Below, one piece after another: positions 46,784 to 59,345 of a DNA stretch of 64,000 nt (positions within the stretch are counted from its first letter, which is position 1; every line of letters begins with the position of its first letter). Origin of the DNA: Salvelinus alpinus (taxonomy: Eukaryota; Chordata; Actinopteri; Salmoniformes; Salmonidae); assembly GCF_045679555.1 (NCBI RefSeq), contig NC_092091.1, positions 11,247,918 to 11,311,917 on the forward strand, given 5' to 3'. The notes below the pieces were generated by a model. That model saw only the letters and a list, made by a program, of their open reading frames with translations. It searched no databases and had not been told where the DNA came from. Made by a program: the position numbers and the translations under genes.

Positions 46784-48185
46784 ACGTCTGTGTTTTTGCA
46801 TGTACATTGATATTTTAGTATTTAGGCTACAAACTGTTTTTCTAACAGCAGTGTCCAGGTTAATTCCATTTTAATTCAGTCAATTCAGAGAAAGAAAAAT
46901 CAATTCAAGAATTGAAAATCTGAACAGGATCATCAGATCACAATCAGTTCACAATGTGTATTTCGATCGTCTACACACCTACAAACATGAGCACAATCAG
47001 GATGTGGGCATCAGGACAATGGACACATGCTAGCACAAGGTATAAACGGGGCTAGAGATTCCTATCTCAATGAGACTCACCTTCGGACCATCCAAAATAA
47101 GCATGACACAAGCAGGAGTTCTGCGAGAGCCTTGTCGTTTACTGCCTTCTTGGCACGACTCCTGTCCCCACCACCCTCTCTCCCTGAGACTCCATCTGAT
47201 CTCGATCTGAAACTGACCTCTTTATGTAAGAGAACAGACTGTTACATAAGCAAATATCAGAACAACCGATGATTCCACAATGCTGCAGGGAACAATTTTT
47301 TTATTTATTTTTATTAATCAGAACACAAACACATCAAATAAACAGTAGACCTAACTGTTCATGGAGACGAACTGGGGTGAGAGAAAATGTTAATTATACT
47401 CGTGTATATCAATATCCGAGCGGCCAAAATGCATCAGCACAGTGAGGGCCACCATCTGTGAAACATTAACAAAGAGGGAACTGAACATGTTGTTGTGCCG
47501 GAATGGTTCCTCCTGGCCAAAATGTCAGAGGGAGTTAGCATCAGGGTCATTGAAGCTGTGTTGTGTATCCGACTGGGAGGGAGGTGTTGCCAATAGCCAA
47601 GCGTGAGGGAATGAAAATGAAAGATGCAGTTCATTTTGCTGACGTTTTTTCGTACATCACATTTTCATCACTCTCTCTCCCATCTCCACGGCAACAGTAT
47701 AAAAAATAGGTTGTCGGAGACGGAGGGCGAGAAATGGAGAGATGAACTAGAGTGGCCAATCTGTCACCACGACACGAGAAATGAGAAAGACATCTCTCTT
47801 TCCTTTTCTCCTCTCTCTCCCCTGCTCCCTTCCTCCAGTCCTGTCCTCTGATCCGTGACACAAATGTTTGTAGACTTGAATCAGCTGGTAAAATAAGAAA
47901 AACCCATTTGAGATATTACAACTGGTGAAGTGCATGGTAAACACAGTGACTAGTGTGTGTGTTTTTTTGTTGTTGTTGAGTGAAGGACATTGGCCATTTT
48001 ATGTGCATGCAGCTGCCATCACTCAGAGATGGCTGGAGAACAGGAAGTGGTTTGTGTTTGGACTTCGGGATCTGTTGACGTCGTGACACTAGCAGGGTCA
48101 CCAAGCAGGGTCATAACCAATTCACCCAACGTTGGTATGGATTGGAAAATAACATGCATGTGTATAGACATGTCTGCACACATAA
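46784..48185. other. Intergenic, no gene recognised
   Basis: Short frames at 47027-47272 and 47624-47851 show no domain. The stretch near 47640-47720 (tctctctcccatctccacgg) could be regulatory or UTR sequence but lacks a supporting gene model. Confidence 0.4.
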
Positions 48186-48199
48186 TCACACATAATCAC

Positions 48200-48635
<436 letters not shown>

Positions 48636-49140
48636 TGTTATCCCAAGATTTTGCTCTACTGTGATTTCCTTTCGTCGCTGCACCTGCACCACACACATCA
48701 ACAAAGTCATCTGACTCCTTCTCTTTCTGTAGTTACACTTGAAACAGGAGGCCTACTTTTTGTATATGTGCGCCAGCCATCAAGCAGGTGCATGCCTAAT
48801 ACAGTCTAGCATTGTGTGCTCAGTAATGTACTGGTGAAATGGCCACTGATGAACCTGCTATCATTTGTCACTTGTCATTCAGCAGCTGAGAGTCTTCCAG
48901 AGGTCTCCAAGGAACAGCTGGGCAGTTGCCCCCTCCCCTAAAAAAAAAAGAAAAGAGGGATGTTCCCCAATGCTGGAAGGGAGGCCTAAGTGACAGAAAT
49001 ATTGTTCCAGAACTCATTGCATATCCTATCCTATAATGATATAATAGATTGATTCATATCATATCATTCAGCTAACGTTCAAGCCAAGGATTAGCAACTA
49101 AAGTTCTATAGTGTTTGCACGTGAGCAAAAGAGAAAACAA
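48636..49140. other. Spacer before the C11orf96-like gene
   Basis: No domain-bearing frame. An A-rich run sits near 48940. It ends at the presumed cleavage region downstream of the poly(A) signal at 49160. Confidence 0.4.
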
Positions 49141-49159
49141 CTGGATATATTTGCAAATA

Positions 49160-49165
49160 TTTATT
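49160..49165 (-). promoter_or_regulatory. Candidate poly(A) signal of the C11orf96-like gene
   Basis: AATAAA on the minus strand (tttatt on plus), about 1.35 kb past the stop codon, in AU-rich sequence. It would give a long 3' UTR that includes a transposon-derived segment. Confidence 0.5.
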
Positions 49166-49780
49166 GAAGTACAACATAACAAATATATATGTAAAACAAA
49201 TGTATAAATGATATTTATCTTAGAAATCAAGAGTGACTTAAGAAGTCAAAAGAGGCAACGACAAAATAAAATGTATAGTTTTGACGTGTTACAAACAAAA
49301 TAAGAGAGTACATATTTTCATGTCTGGAAAATATTTTTTTTGTTCCTATCTTCAAGATGAAGGATGAGAGGCGTTTGCTATCTGTGGAGCTTCACACAGA
49401 AGTAAGAGCTGTGCCAAAGCGTTGCAAAGTGTCTCCTAACTTTAGTTACCATTGAATCACTTTCAGTGGTCGGTCGATGCTTTCAGAGTTTAGTCAGTCA
49501 AATCTTGAATGAGCATTTTTGTTGTTGTTGTTGTCATGAATAGACTTCAATCTCCTTGAAGTAGAATATAATAGGTACAAAAAAAACAAAACAAGGCCTC
49601 CTGTCCTGAAGTCCTCGGCAGTAGAAAAGGAATCTATCCGAAAAGGTGTATTCAACACTGCGTCAAAGCTAATGTGCTAACCCTAGCTTCTCTGAGAAGC
49701 GTTAGCAATATAATCCAGCCAGTGATATATATTACTAGGTAGAGTTCTTTACAAAAAATGCTTCAAATTCATACCATACT

Positions 49781-50303
49781 GAGTGTACAAAACATGAAGA
49801 ATCCCCCCCCCCCCCTTCCTTGCTCTCAGAACAGCCTCAATTAGTCAGGGCATGGTTTCTACTGACTTGCCTAGTAAATAAAGGATGGCCCATGTCGACT
49901 CCAATGCTTCCCACAGTTGTGTCAAGTTGGCTGGATGTCCTTTGGGTGGTGGACCATTCTTGATACACATGGGAAACTGTTGAGCGTGAAAACCCAGCAG
50001 TGTTTCAGTTCTTGACACAAGCAGGTGCACCTGGCACCTACTACCTTACCCCGTTCAATGGCCCTTCAATGTTTTGTCTTGCCCGTTCACCCTCTGAATG
50101 GCACACATACACAATCCATGTCTCAATTGTCTCAATGCTTAAAAATCCTTCTTTAACCTGTCTCCTCCCCTTCATCTACACTGATTGAAGTGGATATAAC
50201 AAGGTTCATAAATAAGGGATCATAGTTTTCACCTGGATTCACCTGGTCAGTCTATGTCATGGAAAGAGCAAGTGTTCTTAATGTTTTGTATACTCAGTTT
50301 ATA
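49781..50303 (-). mobile_element. Tc1-derived element in presumed 3' UTR
   Basis: Starts actgagtgtacaaaacatga and ends in the mirrored atgttttgtatactcagttt. Inside it are a poly-C run and reversed blocks also present at 53390-53862 (accattcttgatacacatgg, ctgttgagcgtgaaaaccca). Reading on the minus strand gives helix-turn-helix-like sequence ([14 protein letters not shown]-like) with the catalytic part missing. It lies between the stop codon and the poly(A) signal of the C11orf96-like gene. Confidence 0.82.
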
Positions 50304-50509
50304 TCAATATGCTAATATACAGTATATTTGTATGTAGAAACATATATTTTCAAGGAGAATGGCCTCTATATACACAGGAGCAGCTTGGAGATCAGTCGAG
50401 TTCAGTTCATTGGGCCCCCGTGTGAAGCAAAAAATTGGAGGGAAAAGGGTGCGTGCGTCAGTGCCAGGAAGGCGGCGTACACGTTCTATTTCTCCTCAGG
50501 CTCCGCCCC

Positions 50510-51067
<558 letters not shown>

Positions 51068-51239
51068 TCACAAACACACCAAACTCTCATAGAATCTTCC
51101 AAAGTCGTGGAGGATGAAACTCAGTGTCTGTACCAAAGAGCTGCTGTGTCAAGCCTTGGCTTCTGTTTTCCAATTCTCCAGTATTTGAATCCTAGTAGAA
51201 CCCGTGTGAGTAGAGATCCAATATATCTGTCCACTCTGT

Positions 51240-51300
51240 TCTTCCTTCTTGGTTCTCTACAGCTCTGCTACTTCCTTCTTGGTTCTCTACAGCTCTGCTA
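51240..51300. repeat. 30-bp tandem duplication near the transcription start
   Basis: The unit cttccttcttggttctctac agctctgcta occurs twice in direct succession, just downstream of the TATA box on the minus strand, so probably within the 5' UTR. Confidence 0.92.
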
Positions 51301-51325
51301 CTGACACAGACAGCTCCGGCAATGG

Positions 51326-51333
51326 CTTTTATA
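51326..51333 (-). promoter_or_regulatory. TATA box of the C11orf96-like gene
   Basis: The minus strand reads gagcTATAAAAGccattg, a consensus TATA box, and no other gene is nearby. Transcription would be expected to begin about 30 bp away, near 51296-51300, giving a 5' UTR of about 360 nt. Confidence 0.65.
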
Positions 51334-51394
51334 GCTCTGTCTCGCTACCCAGTCAACTTCACTGCCCCTCCCTCGTTCTCTCTCTGTGCCATCA

Positions 51395-51425
51395 AACCCC
51401 CCCCCCCCCCTCCCTCCCTCCCTCT
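51395..51425. repeat. C-rich tract with tandem ccctc
   Basis: Thirteen or so C residues followed by ctccctccctccct, about 60-90 bp upstream of the TATA box. The minus strand is a purine tract. A short, likely length-variable element. Confidence 0.85.
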
Positions 51426-51840
51426 TAGTCACGGTTCCGGCTTCCATATCAGTCGCCCAGAGTCAGTCTCCCTAAATAAACAGAAACGGAGTGAGAGAGG
51501 AGCAAGGGAGAGAAGAGCGTGTGGTAGAGATGGGGAAGGGTGGAGAGACGGAACGAATATAAAGGGACGGACTGAAACAAACAAAAAGATTTAGAGGGAT
51601 CCTAGATGTGTTTGTGTTAGATAATCCAAATGGTTGGGGGGGAAACCATATAGCTAGTCAGCTGTGCTTGCAGTGTACATATGCATGGTTACACGCAAAG
51701 ATAAATATTAAGGCATTAAGGTATGCAATCCCCACATAAATACATACATGTAGGTACATACACATTGGGACGCACACGCAGAGAAACAATGAAGCACATG
51801 CAGGAGAATACCAAGAGGTTCAGAGCATTATGTGTAGGAC

Positions 51841-52270
51841 CAGAGTGGCGCAGCCGTCTAAGGCACTGCATCCCAGTGCTAGGGGAGTAACTATAGACCC
51901 TGGTTCGATTCCAGGCTGTATCACAGCAGTCTAAAGCACTGCATCTCAGTGCTAGAGGAGTCACTGCAGATCCTGGTTCCATTCCAGGCTGTATCACAGC
52001 GGTCTAAGGCACTGCATCTCAGTGCTAGGGGAGTCACTACAGACCCTGGTTTGGTTCCAGGCTGTATCACAGCGGTCTAAGGCACTGCATCTCAGTGCTA
52101 GAGGCGTCACTATAGACCCTGGCTGTATCACAACCGGCTGTGATTGGGAGTCTTATAGGGGCGGTGCACAATTGGCCCAGCATCGTCCGGGTTAGGGTTT
52201 GGCCGGGGTAGGCCGTCATTGTAAATAAGAATTTGTTCTTAACTGACTTACCTCGTTAATAAAATACATG
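51841..52270 (+). repeat. SINE with four tandem tRNA-like heads
   Basis: The head unit (gtctaaggcactgcatctca ... gttcgattccaggctgtatcac) occurs four times at about 73-bp spacing, starting near 51850, 51926, 51999 and 52072. Box B is ggttcgattcc, ggttccattcc and ggtttggttcc in the first three and is deleted in the fourth. One normal body and tail follow (tgtgattgggagtcttatag ... aataagaatttgttcttaac). Ordinary copies in this window carry a single head. Confidence 0.92.
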
Positions 52271-52289
52271 TAATTATCCATTTAGATCC

Positions 52290-52530
52290 TACACTCTTAG
52301 AAGGAAAATATTCTTTGGCTGTCCTCGTAGGAGAACCATTTGAAGAACCCCTTTTGCTTCAAGGTACAAAAAAGGGTTCCAAAAGGGTTCTGCGGTTTCC
52401 CCCAAACGATAGAACCCCTTTGGGTTCCAGGTAGAACCCCTTTGGGTTCCATGTAGAACCCTTTCCACTGAGGGTTCTACATGAAACCCGAAAGAGTTCT
52501 ACCTGGAACCACAAAGGTGTGCATCAAATT
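52290..52530. repeat. Foldback repeat rich in gggttcc / agaaccc
   Basis: Alternating tagaacccctttgggttcca motifs on the left and reversed agggttctacatgaaacccg and gttctacctggaaccac on the right make an imperfect palindrome with internal tandem units. I recognise it as a common teleost dispersed element. No coding content. Confidence 0.7.
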
Positions 52531-52614
52531 ACTTTTCTACAATTCTCTATGCTTTTACTTCGTTAATGAAGACAATTCATAGAAAACCTGTATAAACAAA
52601 GATTGTAATGACTC

Positions 52615-52646
<32 letters not shown>

Positions 52647-53389
52647 GACACAGACCGGGGGTGTAAGAAGATGTAAAGTTGTAAATACACCCTACAGCCA
52701 TCAGCTCTATTTTAACTCAGTATGAAGGTCATCCCCTCCAGTCACTAGTTGCCATTTAGGTGACCTCACGTTCATAAGACATTCTTGTCTGGTGGTAAGA
52801 CTGTGTGTGTGTGTTTGCATTTGTGCATGTGTCTGTGTGTGTGTGTGTGCGCAAATGCATATTATTTACTGGTTCTGTATCCACCCATGCTTCTTGACGA
52901 ATGAGCAGTGTTGCACCGTGTTGGCCCAGAGACCTTTGTGGGGCAAAGAGTTGTTTTTCCTATTATGATCAGGCACATAATGCTTCTACTGTACATGGGG
53001 TTTGGACCGGCGCTGGAAAGGCCAGGAGAAGAACCAAGAGGACTTCTTTCTGCTCCATTCTGTCTTAAACCCAGGTCTGGTTGAGTAGTTACGCCACTTC
53101 ATTATTATCAACGAGGCGGACGGGCGGAAAACGAATGTCCGAGGTTTTAATTAATGGGTAGGCTTGCCTTTCACTTTCCACTGAATGTGTAAAGTGATGC
53201 CGGAGGGGTCGGAGGACAGGGGTCTACGGGGGGAGTAGTGTTACACAGCTCAATAGAAGAGATCCTCTGAGTCGAAGGGGCTGCAGGGAAGGAAAGGATT
53301 GTTTTTCAGTCGTTATATATCACGTGAAGGCCAGAGGACAGAGGAGGCTCGTCAATCTGTGCATGTGTGTCATAGTAACAAGGGCATGT
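52531..53389. other. Intergenic with AC and GT microsatellites
   Basis: (AC)n occurs at 52616-52642 and a GT-rich tract at 52801-52850. The remaining sequence has no domain-bearing frame. Confidence 0.5.
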
Positions 53390-53862
53390 ACACTGAGAAG
53401 ACAAAACATTAAGAACACCTGCTCTTTCAATGACTGACCAGGTGAAAGCTATGATCCCTTATTGATGTCACTTGTTATATCCACTTCAATCAGTGTAGAT
53501 GAAGGGGAGGAGACAGGTTAAAGAAGGATTTTTAAGCCTTGAGACAACTGAGACATGGATTGTGTATGTATGCCATTCAGAGGATGAATGGGTTAGACAA
53601 AACATTGAGTTGCCTTTGAACGGGGTATGGTAGTAGGTGCCATGCGCACCGGTTTGTGGTGTCAAGAACTGCAACGCTGCTGGGATTTTCACGCTCAACA
53701 GTTTCCCGTGTGTATCAAAAATGGTTCACCACCCAAAGGACAACCAGCCAACTTTTAACACCTTGTAGAATCCACGCTCCGACGAATTGAGGCTGTTCTG
53801 AGGGCAAAAGGTGATACAACTCAATATTAAGAAGGTGTTCCTAATGTTTTGTACACTGGGTG
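53390..53862 (+). mobile_element. Tc1-derived element, inverted relative to 49781
   Basis: Starts agacaaaacattaagaacac and ends gtgttcctaatgttttgtac. Inside are cgtgtgtatcaaaaatggtt caccacccaaaggaca and tttgaacggggtatggtagt. Residual coding on the plus strand reads like GMVVGAMRTGL and FSRSTVSRVYQKW. There is a deletion between the end of this motif and the tail cgacgaattgaggctgttct. Non-autonomous. Confidence 0.85.
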
Positions 53863-54600
53863 TACGTACTGTGTTCATGCGCGCACGCCCACGCGAGCAC
53901 ACACTTTTCCCTTTCACACAACACAGGTTCAGACGGAGACTTCGATCCAGGCTACCTTCTGTGTGTGTTTGTGTGAGAGGGAAAAGTCATTACCAGCCAA
54001 GTCTGGTCCGTAAAGGTCAGAGGTGAGGGGAACACAGGCCACATTCCTGACCCAGCCGCTTTCCTCCCTTTACCCGCCATATTGACACCACCCGTCACCG
54101 TGGTAACCGTGCAAATGTCAGGGCACTAAGAAGGGGAGGGGAAGGTACCAGTGTGGGGCGGGGGCGTGGAGGGGGGAGTGTATAACACCACAGTTGAGTA
54201 CGGAAAAAGAGTCAGAATACCCGTACTAGCGTACTACATATTTAACCACGTACTCAGTTCAGCGTTTGATCTAGTAGAATTCACTCACCTTTTCCGACTC
54301 TGATAACCAGCTAAATTTAAGCGCTGTATCAAAATTAAGTCAATGCAATCGGAGTATTTCACATACTATAAAATTTTCTTCTTTTTTTAATACTATTTCG
54401 TACGCTAGTCTGAGTATTTGGACACGGCCAGTGAGTGTGTGTGTATACAAGATATTTGTGTGTACATACAGTGTGTTGTGTGTCCTCTATCTGGAGTGAA
54501 TGAATATAAAGGATGTGTGTATAATGTGCATGAAGCCTCACATCTTAATGTTTTCACATCTCCATATAGAAGGCCTGTAAAGAGGTAGGATGATTTTCTT
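53863..54600. other. Intergenic, no gene recognised
   Basis: A GT/AC-rich flank, a G-rich stretch near 54130-54180, and no frame with recognisable domains. Confidence 0.4.
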
Positions 54601-54820
54601 ACCTTTATTCAACTATGCAAGTTAGTTAAGAACAAATTCTTATTTACAATGACGGCCTACACCGGCCAAATCCTAACAACGCTGGGCCAATTGTGCGCCG
54701 CCCTATGGGACTCCCAATCATGGCCGGTTGTGATACAGCCTGGTTTCAAATCAGGGTGTCTGTGGTGATGCCTCTAGCACTGAGATGCACTGCCTTAGAC
54801 CGCTGCGCCACTCGGGAGCC
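54601..54820 (-). repeat. Complete SINE, minus orientation
   Basis: On the minus strand the head (from ggctcccgagtggcgcagcg) with box B in the reverse of gtttcaaatcagg runs through the reverse of ctgggccaattgtgcgccgc to the tail (reverse of acctttattcaactatgcaa). It has a single head, useful for comparison with 51841. Confidence 0.92.
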
Positions 54821-54954
54821 TCGAGCAGGAAGTGAGGGGGTGAATAAATATAGCCCCTCTTGGGAGTTAGATATCCCTCAGAGATCAGACTCACACTGGA
54901 AAATACCACACAACAAAATCAATGGTGGACATTTAACTCTGAAAGGGTCATATG

Positions 54955-55440
54955 TACACTATTTTCAGTGAACATATGAGTCCAAATGTACTGGTGTTTA
55001 AAATAACACTTTTGAAAGTGTTAAAGATTTAACTATTTTTTTGCATTGTCTTTTACCAGATATAATGTGTTAACATTAATTTCACATTTGCACAAACTTC
55101 AAAGTGTTTCCTTTCAAATAGTATCAATAATATGCATATCCTTGCTTCAGGTCCTGAACTACAGGCAGTTAGATTTGGGTATGTCATTTTAGGCGAAAAT
55201 TTAAAAAAAGTGGCGGATCCTTAAGTGTTCAAATGAACTTGACTGTGGTGTTTTCATAACTCTGCTGTAGAGTAAGAGTCAACACCTACAGTGTAAATCA
55301 TAACACTTTATTTAGAGTTAACTGGACTCACTCTGCTTAGTGCTGATGCTGTTACTCTTTCTCATTGTACGAAATTAACACCTGGAGTGTTACAGTAAAT
55401 CATTTTGGGGTGTTGTTTTAACACTGTATGTTGTAAAGCC
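54955..55440. repeat. Teleost dispersed repeat with aacac(t) motifs
   Basis: Contains recurring tgtt(a)a(c)ac and agtgtta words and ctgaactacaggcagttaga tttgggtatgtcatttt near 55155. A related end block lies at 56780-56910 (gagtgttaatttcactgtta). The two may be the ends of one older element split by the repeat at 55655-56330. Confidence 0.5.
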
Positions 55441-55483
55441 TCATTTGCATATTTCCCAAGGTGCCTTTTCTTTTCGAGTGAAG

Positions 55484-55622
55484 TGTAGAGTTACCACCCA
55501 TGACTGTATTTGTAGAGTTACCACCCATGATGGTATTTGGAGAGTTACCACCCATGAATGTATTTGGAGAGTTACCACCCATGAATGTATTTGGAGAGTT
55601 ACCACCCAGGACTGTGTTTGTA
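55484..55622 (+). repeat. 27-bp minisatellite, five copies
   Basis: Five tandem copies of agagttaccacccatgaatg tatttgg with few changes, each 27 bp. Translation frames across it are artefacts. Confidence 0.95.
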
Positions 55623-55639
55623 GATAGTGAGTACCTAGG

Positions 55640-56335
55640 CAAATGCCTAGGTCGCAAAATAAATTTAGAAATCCATGTTATTCAATTATTGCACCCACAC
55701 TGCTCGTGCGCACCAACGAGCGTCTGCGACGCCAAGGGCTAAAATAGAAGTCATTCCTATTTCTGACGCAGATCGCGCTGCAAGTCCTGCCTCTCCCATC
55801 TCCTCATTGGTTTATAGAAGCAGGTACCCACGTGCCATCTCCTCATTGGTTATACCCACGTGGGTGATTGAAAGACGAACTGTTTTGCCGGTTGTCGTGG
55901 TAATACAATGAAAGTTTAGATGCGATCACCATATAAGTTCAACGATGAAAAAGCCTGGAAGGAGGAGAGATGACTAAAAACGATTCGGTTGGCCGTTTTA
56001 TGTGGATTAATTGTCGGTGTAGAGGTCCTTGTGCATTTCAGGTAAAATAACTACTCAATGTTTATATCCCAGGACAAATTAGCTAGCAACAGCAAGCTAG
56101 CAAAATAGGACAAATTAACGTTAGCTAGCAAGTGCAAGCTAACTAGCTAAATTGCCATACATGTTTAATGCTTTTCGACATGTCCCCAAATTAATGTCAT
56201 TGGTTCAGAGTTTGTTTTGATATTTTAACCTGCGTGTCGTGATCGCATTTGGTGTGGGGGGACAAAATAAATGTATGCACGATAGCGCACGATGGCGCAC
56301 GCACGCAGCCGGTTTGGGTTCCGTGTAAGGCATGA
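55640..56335 (+). repeat. Dispersed salmonid repeat of about 700 bp
   Basis: Contains cgtgcgcaccaacgagcgtc, two direct copies of catctcctcattggtt, two cacgtg/acccacgtg palindromes and runs of ctagcaagtgcaagctaac. I recognise the block as a high-copy salmonid sequence; the class is not known to me. No coding frame. Confidence 0.5.
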
Positions 56336-56924
56336 CTTTGATGGCCTAGGTTTACCCTAACACAGTGGTGTTAGGAAACTCCTGGTTTACAGGCCACATC
56401 AGGCCTGCAAGTCACATTATACTGGCTTGCAAAATTATGTGTAACTCCTATTGGAATCCAGTTAGGAGTTAGGATATCCAACAGTTGGAATTTTCATTAA
56501 TCTGCAACCTGCATTCAGAATGACTGTCAGGGTTAGGTAAATTGATAAGTAGACTACCTAAAAACCATTTAAACTGGAACAGCAACTAACTGACTGATTG
56601 GATTACTTTAGAAAAAAATTATGTTATTTATCTTTGTGTAGCATAAGATTAATCAGTCAATCAAAGTACATGCAAAAACACAGATATTAAAAACAATCCC
56701 AAACAAATCAACCTGCAGTATAGCATGCTGGGAAATATGATAATAATGGGTATGGTTTTGATGGGACTGTTTTGCTCTCCAAAGTGTAAAACAAAAACTC
56801 TGGTTATTAACACCAAAACTGGGGGTTATTTTACACCACTGAGTGTTAATTTCACTGTTACGGAGTGAATCTAATTCCTGAATCAACAGTAGAAATGTTA
56901 CACTGGAAAATCAACGCTGACCAA

Positions 56925-57165
56925 TTTACTGCGCATGATCAACAATATTATTTATAGATAAAGGCTTCTGGCCGGGAAGACATTCCCACGCTGGGTCAAC
57001 AACCTTCAGATAACGTTCTAATAACATACTCAGATGCCAATTTATTCTTGATCTGTCATCTGCGGCTATAAATTCGCTTTTAGCCTCTGATCCTCTTAAA
57101 AGACTGTGACTCATTGGTAAAATAGGAATACATAAATCTAACATAAATCTGTTCATCATATATGC
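56925..57165 (-). other. Unassigned open frame, possible LINE relic
   Basis: A 77-codon minus-strand frame (starting MMNRFMLDLCIPILPMSHSL) is more protein-like than its neighbours but shows no named domain. It directly precedes a LINE-type tail on the other strand. I make no functional call. Confidence 0.25.
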
Positions 57166-57169
57166 ATAG

Positions 57170-57420
57170 TCACTTTAGCCATATCTACATGTACATACTA
57201 CCTCAATCAGCCCGACTAACCGGTGTCTGTATGTAGCCTCACTACTTTTATAGCCCCGCTACTGTTTTTCACTGTCTTTTTACTGTTGTTTTTATTTCTT
57301 TACCTACCTATTGTTCACCTAATACCTTTTTTGCACTATTGGTTAGAGCCTGTAAGTAAGCATTTCACTGTAATACCTGTTGTATTCGGCGCACGTGACA
57401 AATAAACTTTGATCTGAACA
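57170..57420 (+). repeat. Retroelement 3' tail
   Basis: Holds tacctcaatcagcccgacta, ttgcactattggttagagcc and the tail tgttgtattcggcgcacgtg acaaataaactttgat. This is the usual 3' end of a salmonid LINE-type repeat. A diverged relative is visible at 34245-34315. Confidence 0.65.
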
Positions 57421-57734
57421 TGATTTCTCTGTGGGTTGGCAAAATTCAGGTAAAAAAAAAAGAAGAGGATTACCTGCTTATTCCGAGAATCTTTTTCTCC
57501 TGGGTATTTTTGGAACTTTACCGGTATTTTGCAACACTATTTCACTGACATGAAATGTAAATGATATATTTATTTTTAAGTGACACCACATGATAATTAC
57601 ATTGCAATTTCTTACAGTCATGAACACACAGACAGAGACTGTGAGGTTGCCAAAATCTCACACAGGAAAGAGAATCATTTGCATACCGAGAAGAGGACAT
57701 TGCTAAATGGTGTGTGACCTGAACAGGCAATTGG

Positions 57735-58430
57735 GTCATTCCACAAAATGAGTGCCCTTTGCGTTCCTTTGATATTTTCAGTAGAAGTTGTGCACCAATG
57801 TTGAATTTTAAAAGCATGTTATATAAAATGAAGTGTGCTTTAATATATACCACATGGAGAATTCAATAAAATCTGAATAAAGGCTTGTTAAAGTTCCAAA
57901 ATTCAGCATTTTGACACGTTCCTCCGTCAACCCTGCGTCATTTTAACCCACTTAATCCCAACATTTCTCCAAGTTTCACCATCATTGTGAAGCCATTGTT
58001 ATTTTTGTTGCTTTGACAAAGTTATTTCTGAAGACTATTATTATGTGATTAGTGATTAATTTACTGTCTGTCCCTCATTTTAAGGTTTATCCTGTTAAGT
58101 GACCTAAACTCTCGTTTTAATATGTTGAAACTATTCAAATCAAAATATTTATTTGAAAAGAAACATTGAACATCTAACAGTCAATTGATAGAATTAAAAG
58201 CAGCTGAGCTGGTTCCACTCTTCTTGGCCATTTTCTGGTGTTTTTTGGTGGGAAACTGAGTGGGTCGAACATGGTTTCCGTGAATTTTAACATGTGCTCT
58301 TTATGACAGAATGTTAAAATTAGTTTGAAATCAATTTTAGTTTGAAATCAAGTTACACTTCTCAAAAAGGCACCGAATTGGTGGAACGACCCAATTAGTT
58401 CCCCCAATTGACACCCAATGTCCAATCGAC
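57735..58430. repeat. Dispersed repeat interrupted on the right by a SINE tail
   Basis: Begins gggtcattccacaaaatgag and ends near ggcaccgaattggtggaacg ac, a near mirror of its start, so the element has inverted ends. No coding frame. Confidence 0.5.
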
Positions 58431-58433
58431 CTA

Positions 58434-58540
58434 TCCCAATTGGCCCACCGTCGTCCAGTTTAGGGGTTGGCCGGGGTAGGCCGTCATTGTAAATAAGAAT
58501 TTGTTCTTAACTGACTTGCTTGGTTAAATAAAGGTTATAG
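58434..58540 (+). repeat. SINE 3' half
   Basis: Contains ttggcccaccgtcgtccagt, gttggccggggtaggccgtc and aataagaatttgttcttaac; the head is missing. Confidence 0.88.
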
Positions 58541-59061
58541 GTTCAAATATTTAAAATAAACACCTTGTCAACCCTGTTACTTTATTTGGCACTTACTAGT
58601 ATTATATTGTATCAACCAGTGAGTGCCCAGTGGTTTGTTCCCTAACCATCAACATGTTATTTTATAAATTAGAAAAGGAAATCGGTAGAAAACGCTCTGC
58701 CTGGCCAAGTGGTAGACTAGGTGGGAATTTCCACCATACTGCTGCTTACACCTTCCACCCAATTTATGTGGCACTAAGAAAAGAGCCCTGGGGATTGGGA
58801 TTGGTCCAGAGAGTGGGTCATACATTCTACTGGAAGTGTTAGGAAATGGTGGAGAGGAGGAGGAGGAGTGGTGGAGGAGAGGAGCAGTCCCATAAAGGTT
58901 GTAAAGGATTGTGGAGCCATACGGCCCATGAGTAGGGAAGCCGTCTGTCTGAGAAACTGAGCATATCGGTCACCTCGTTCCCAGACAGCAGGCCTCTCAA
59001 TAAAACACAGTGGCAGCCAAGTGTTGCAGCCAAGAAGACAAGAGCATGTACACAGCACAGC

Positions 59062-59240
<179 letters not shown>

Positions 59241-59295
59241 GACACACACATGACCAAGTTTCCATCGGCCCATGAGTGCATGTTGTAACGTTTTG

Positions 59296-59345
59296 TTTAG
59301 TGTGACGTAGAGGGGTCGGGTTAAATGCGGAAGACACATTTCCTT
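59296..59345 (+). repeat. SINE fragment
   Basis: Contains aggggtcgggttaaatgcgg aagacacatttcc, the reverse complement of part of the SINE body at 60-110 in this window. Confidence 0.6.

Noticed and set aside
47624-47861. Possible small exon on either strand
   Set aside because: No domain, no convincing paired splice sites and no neighbouring exons to join.
51850-52140. Cluster of four tRNA genes
   Set aside because: The heads are SINE-type tRNA relics: no proper acceptor stems or anticodon loops, and a single SINE body follows.
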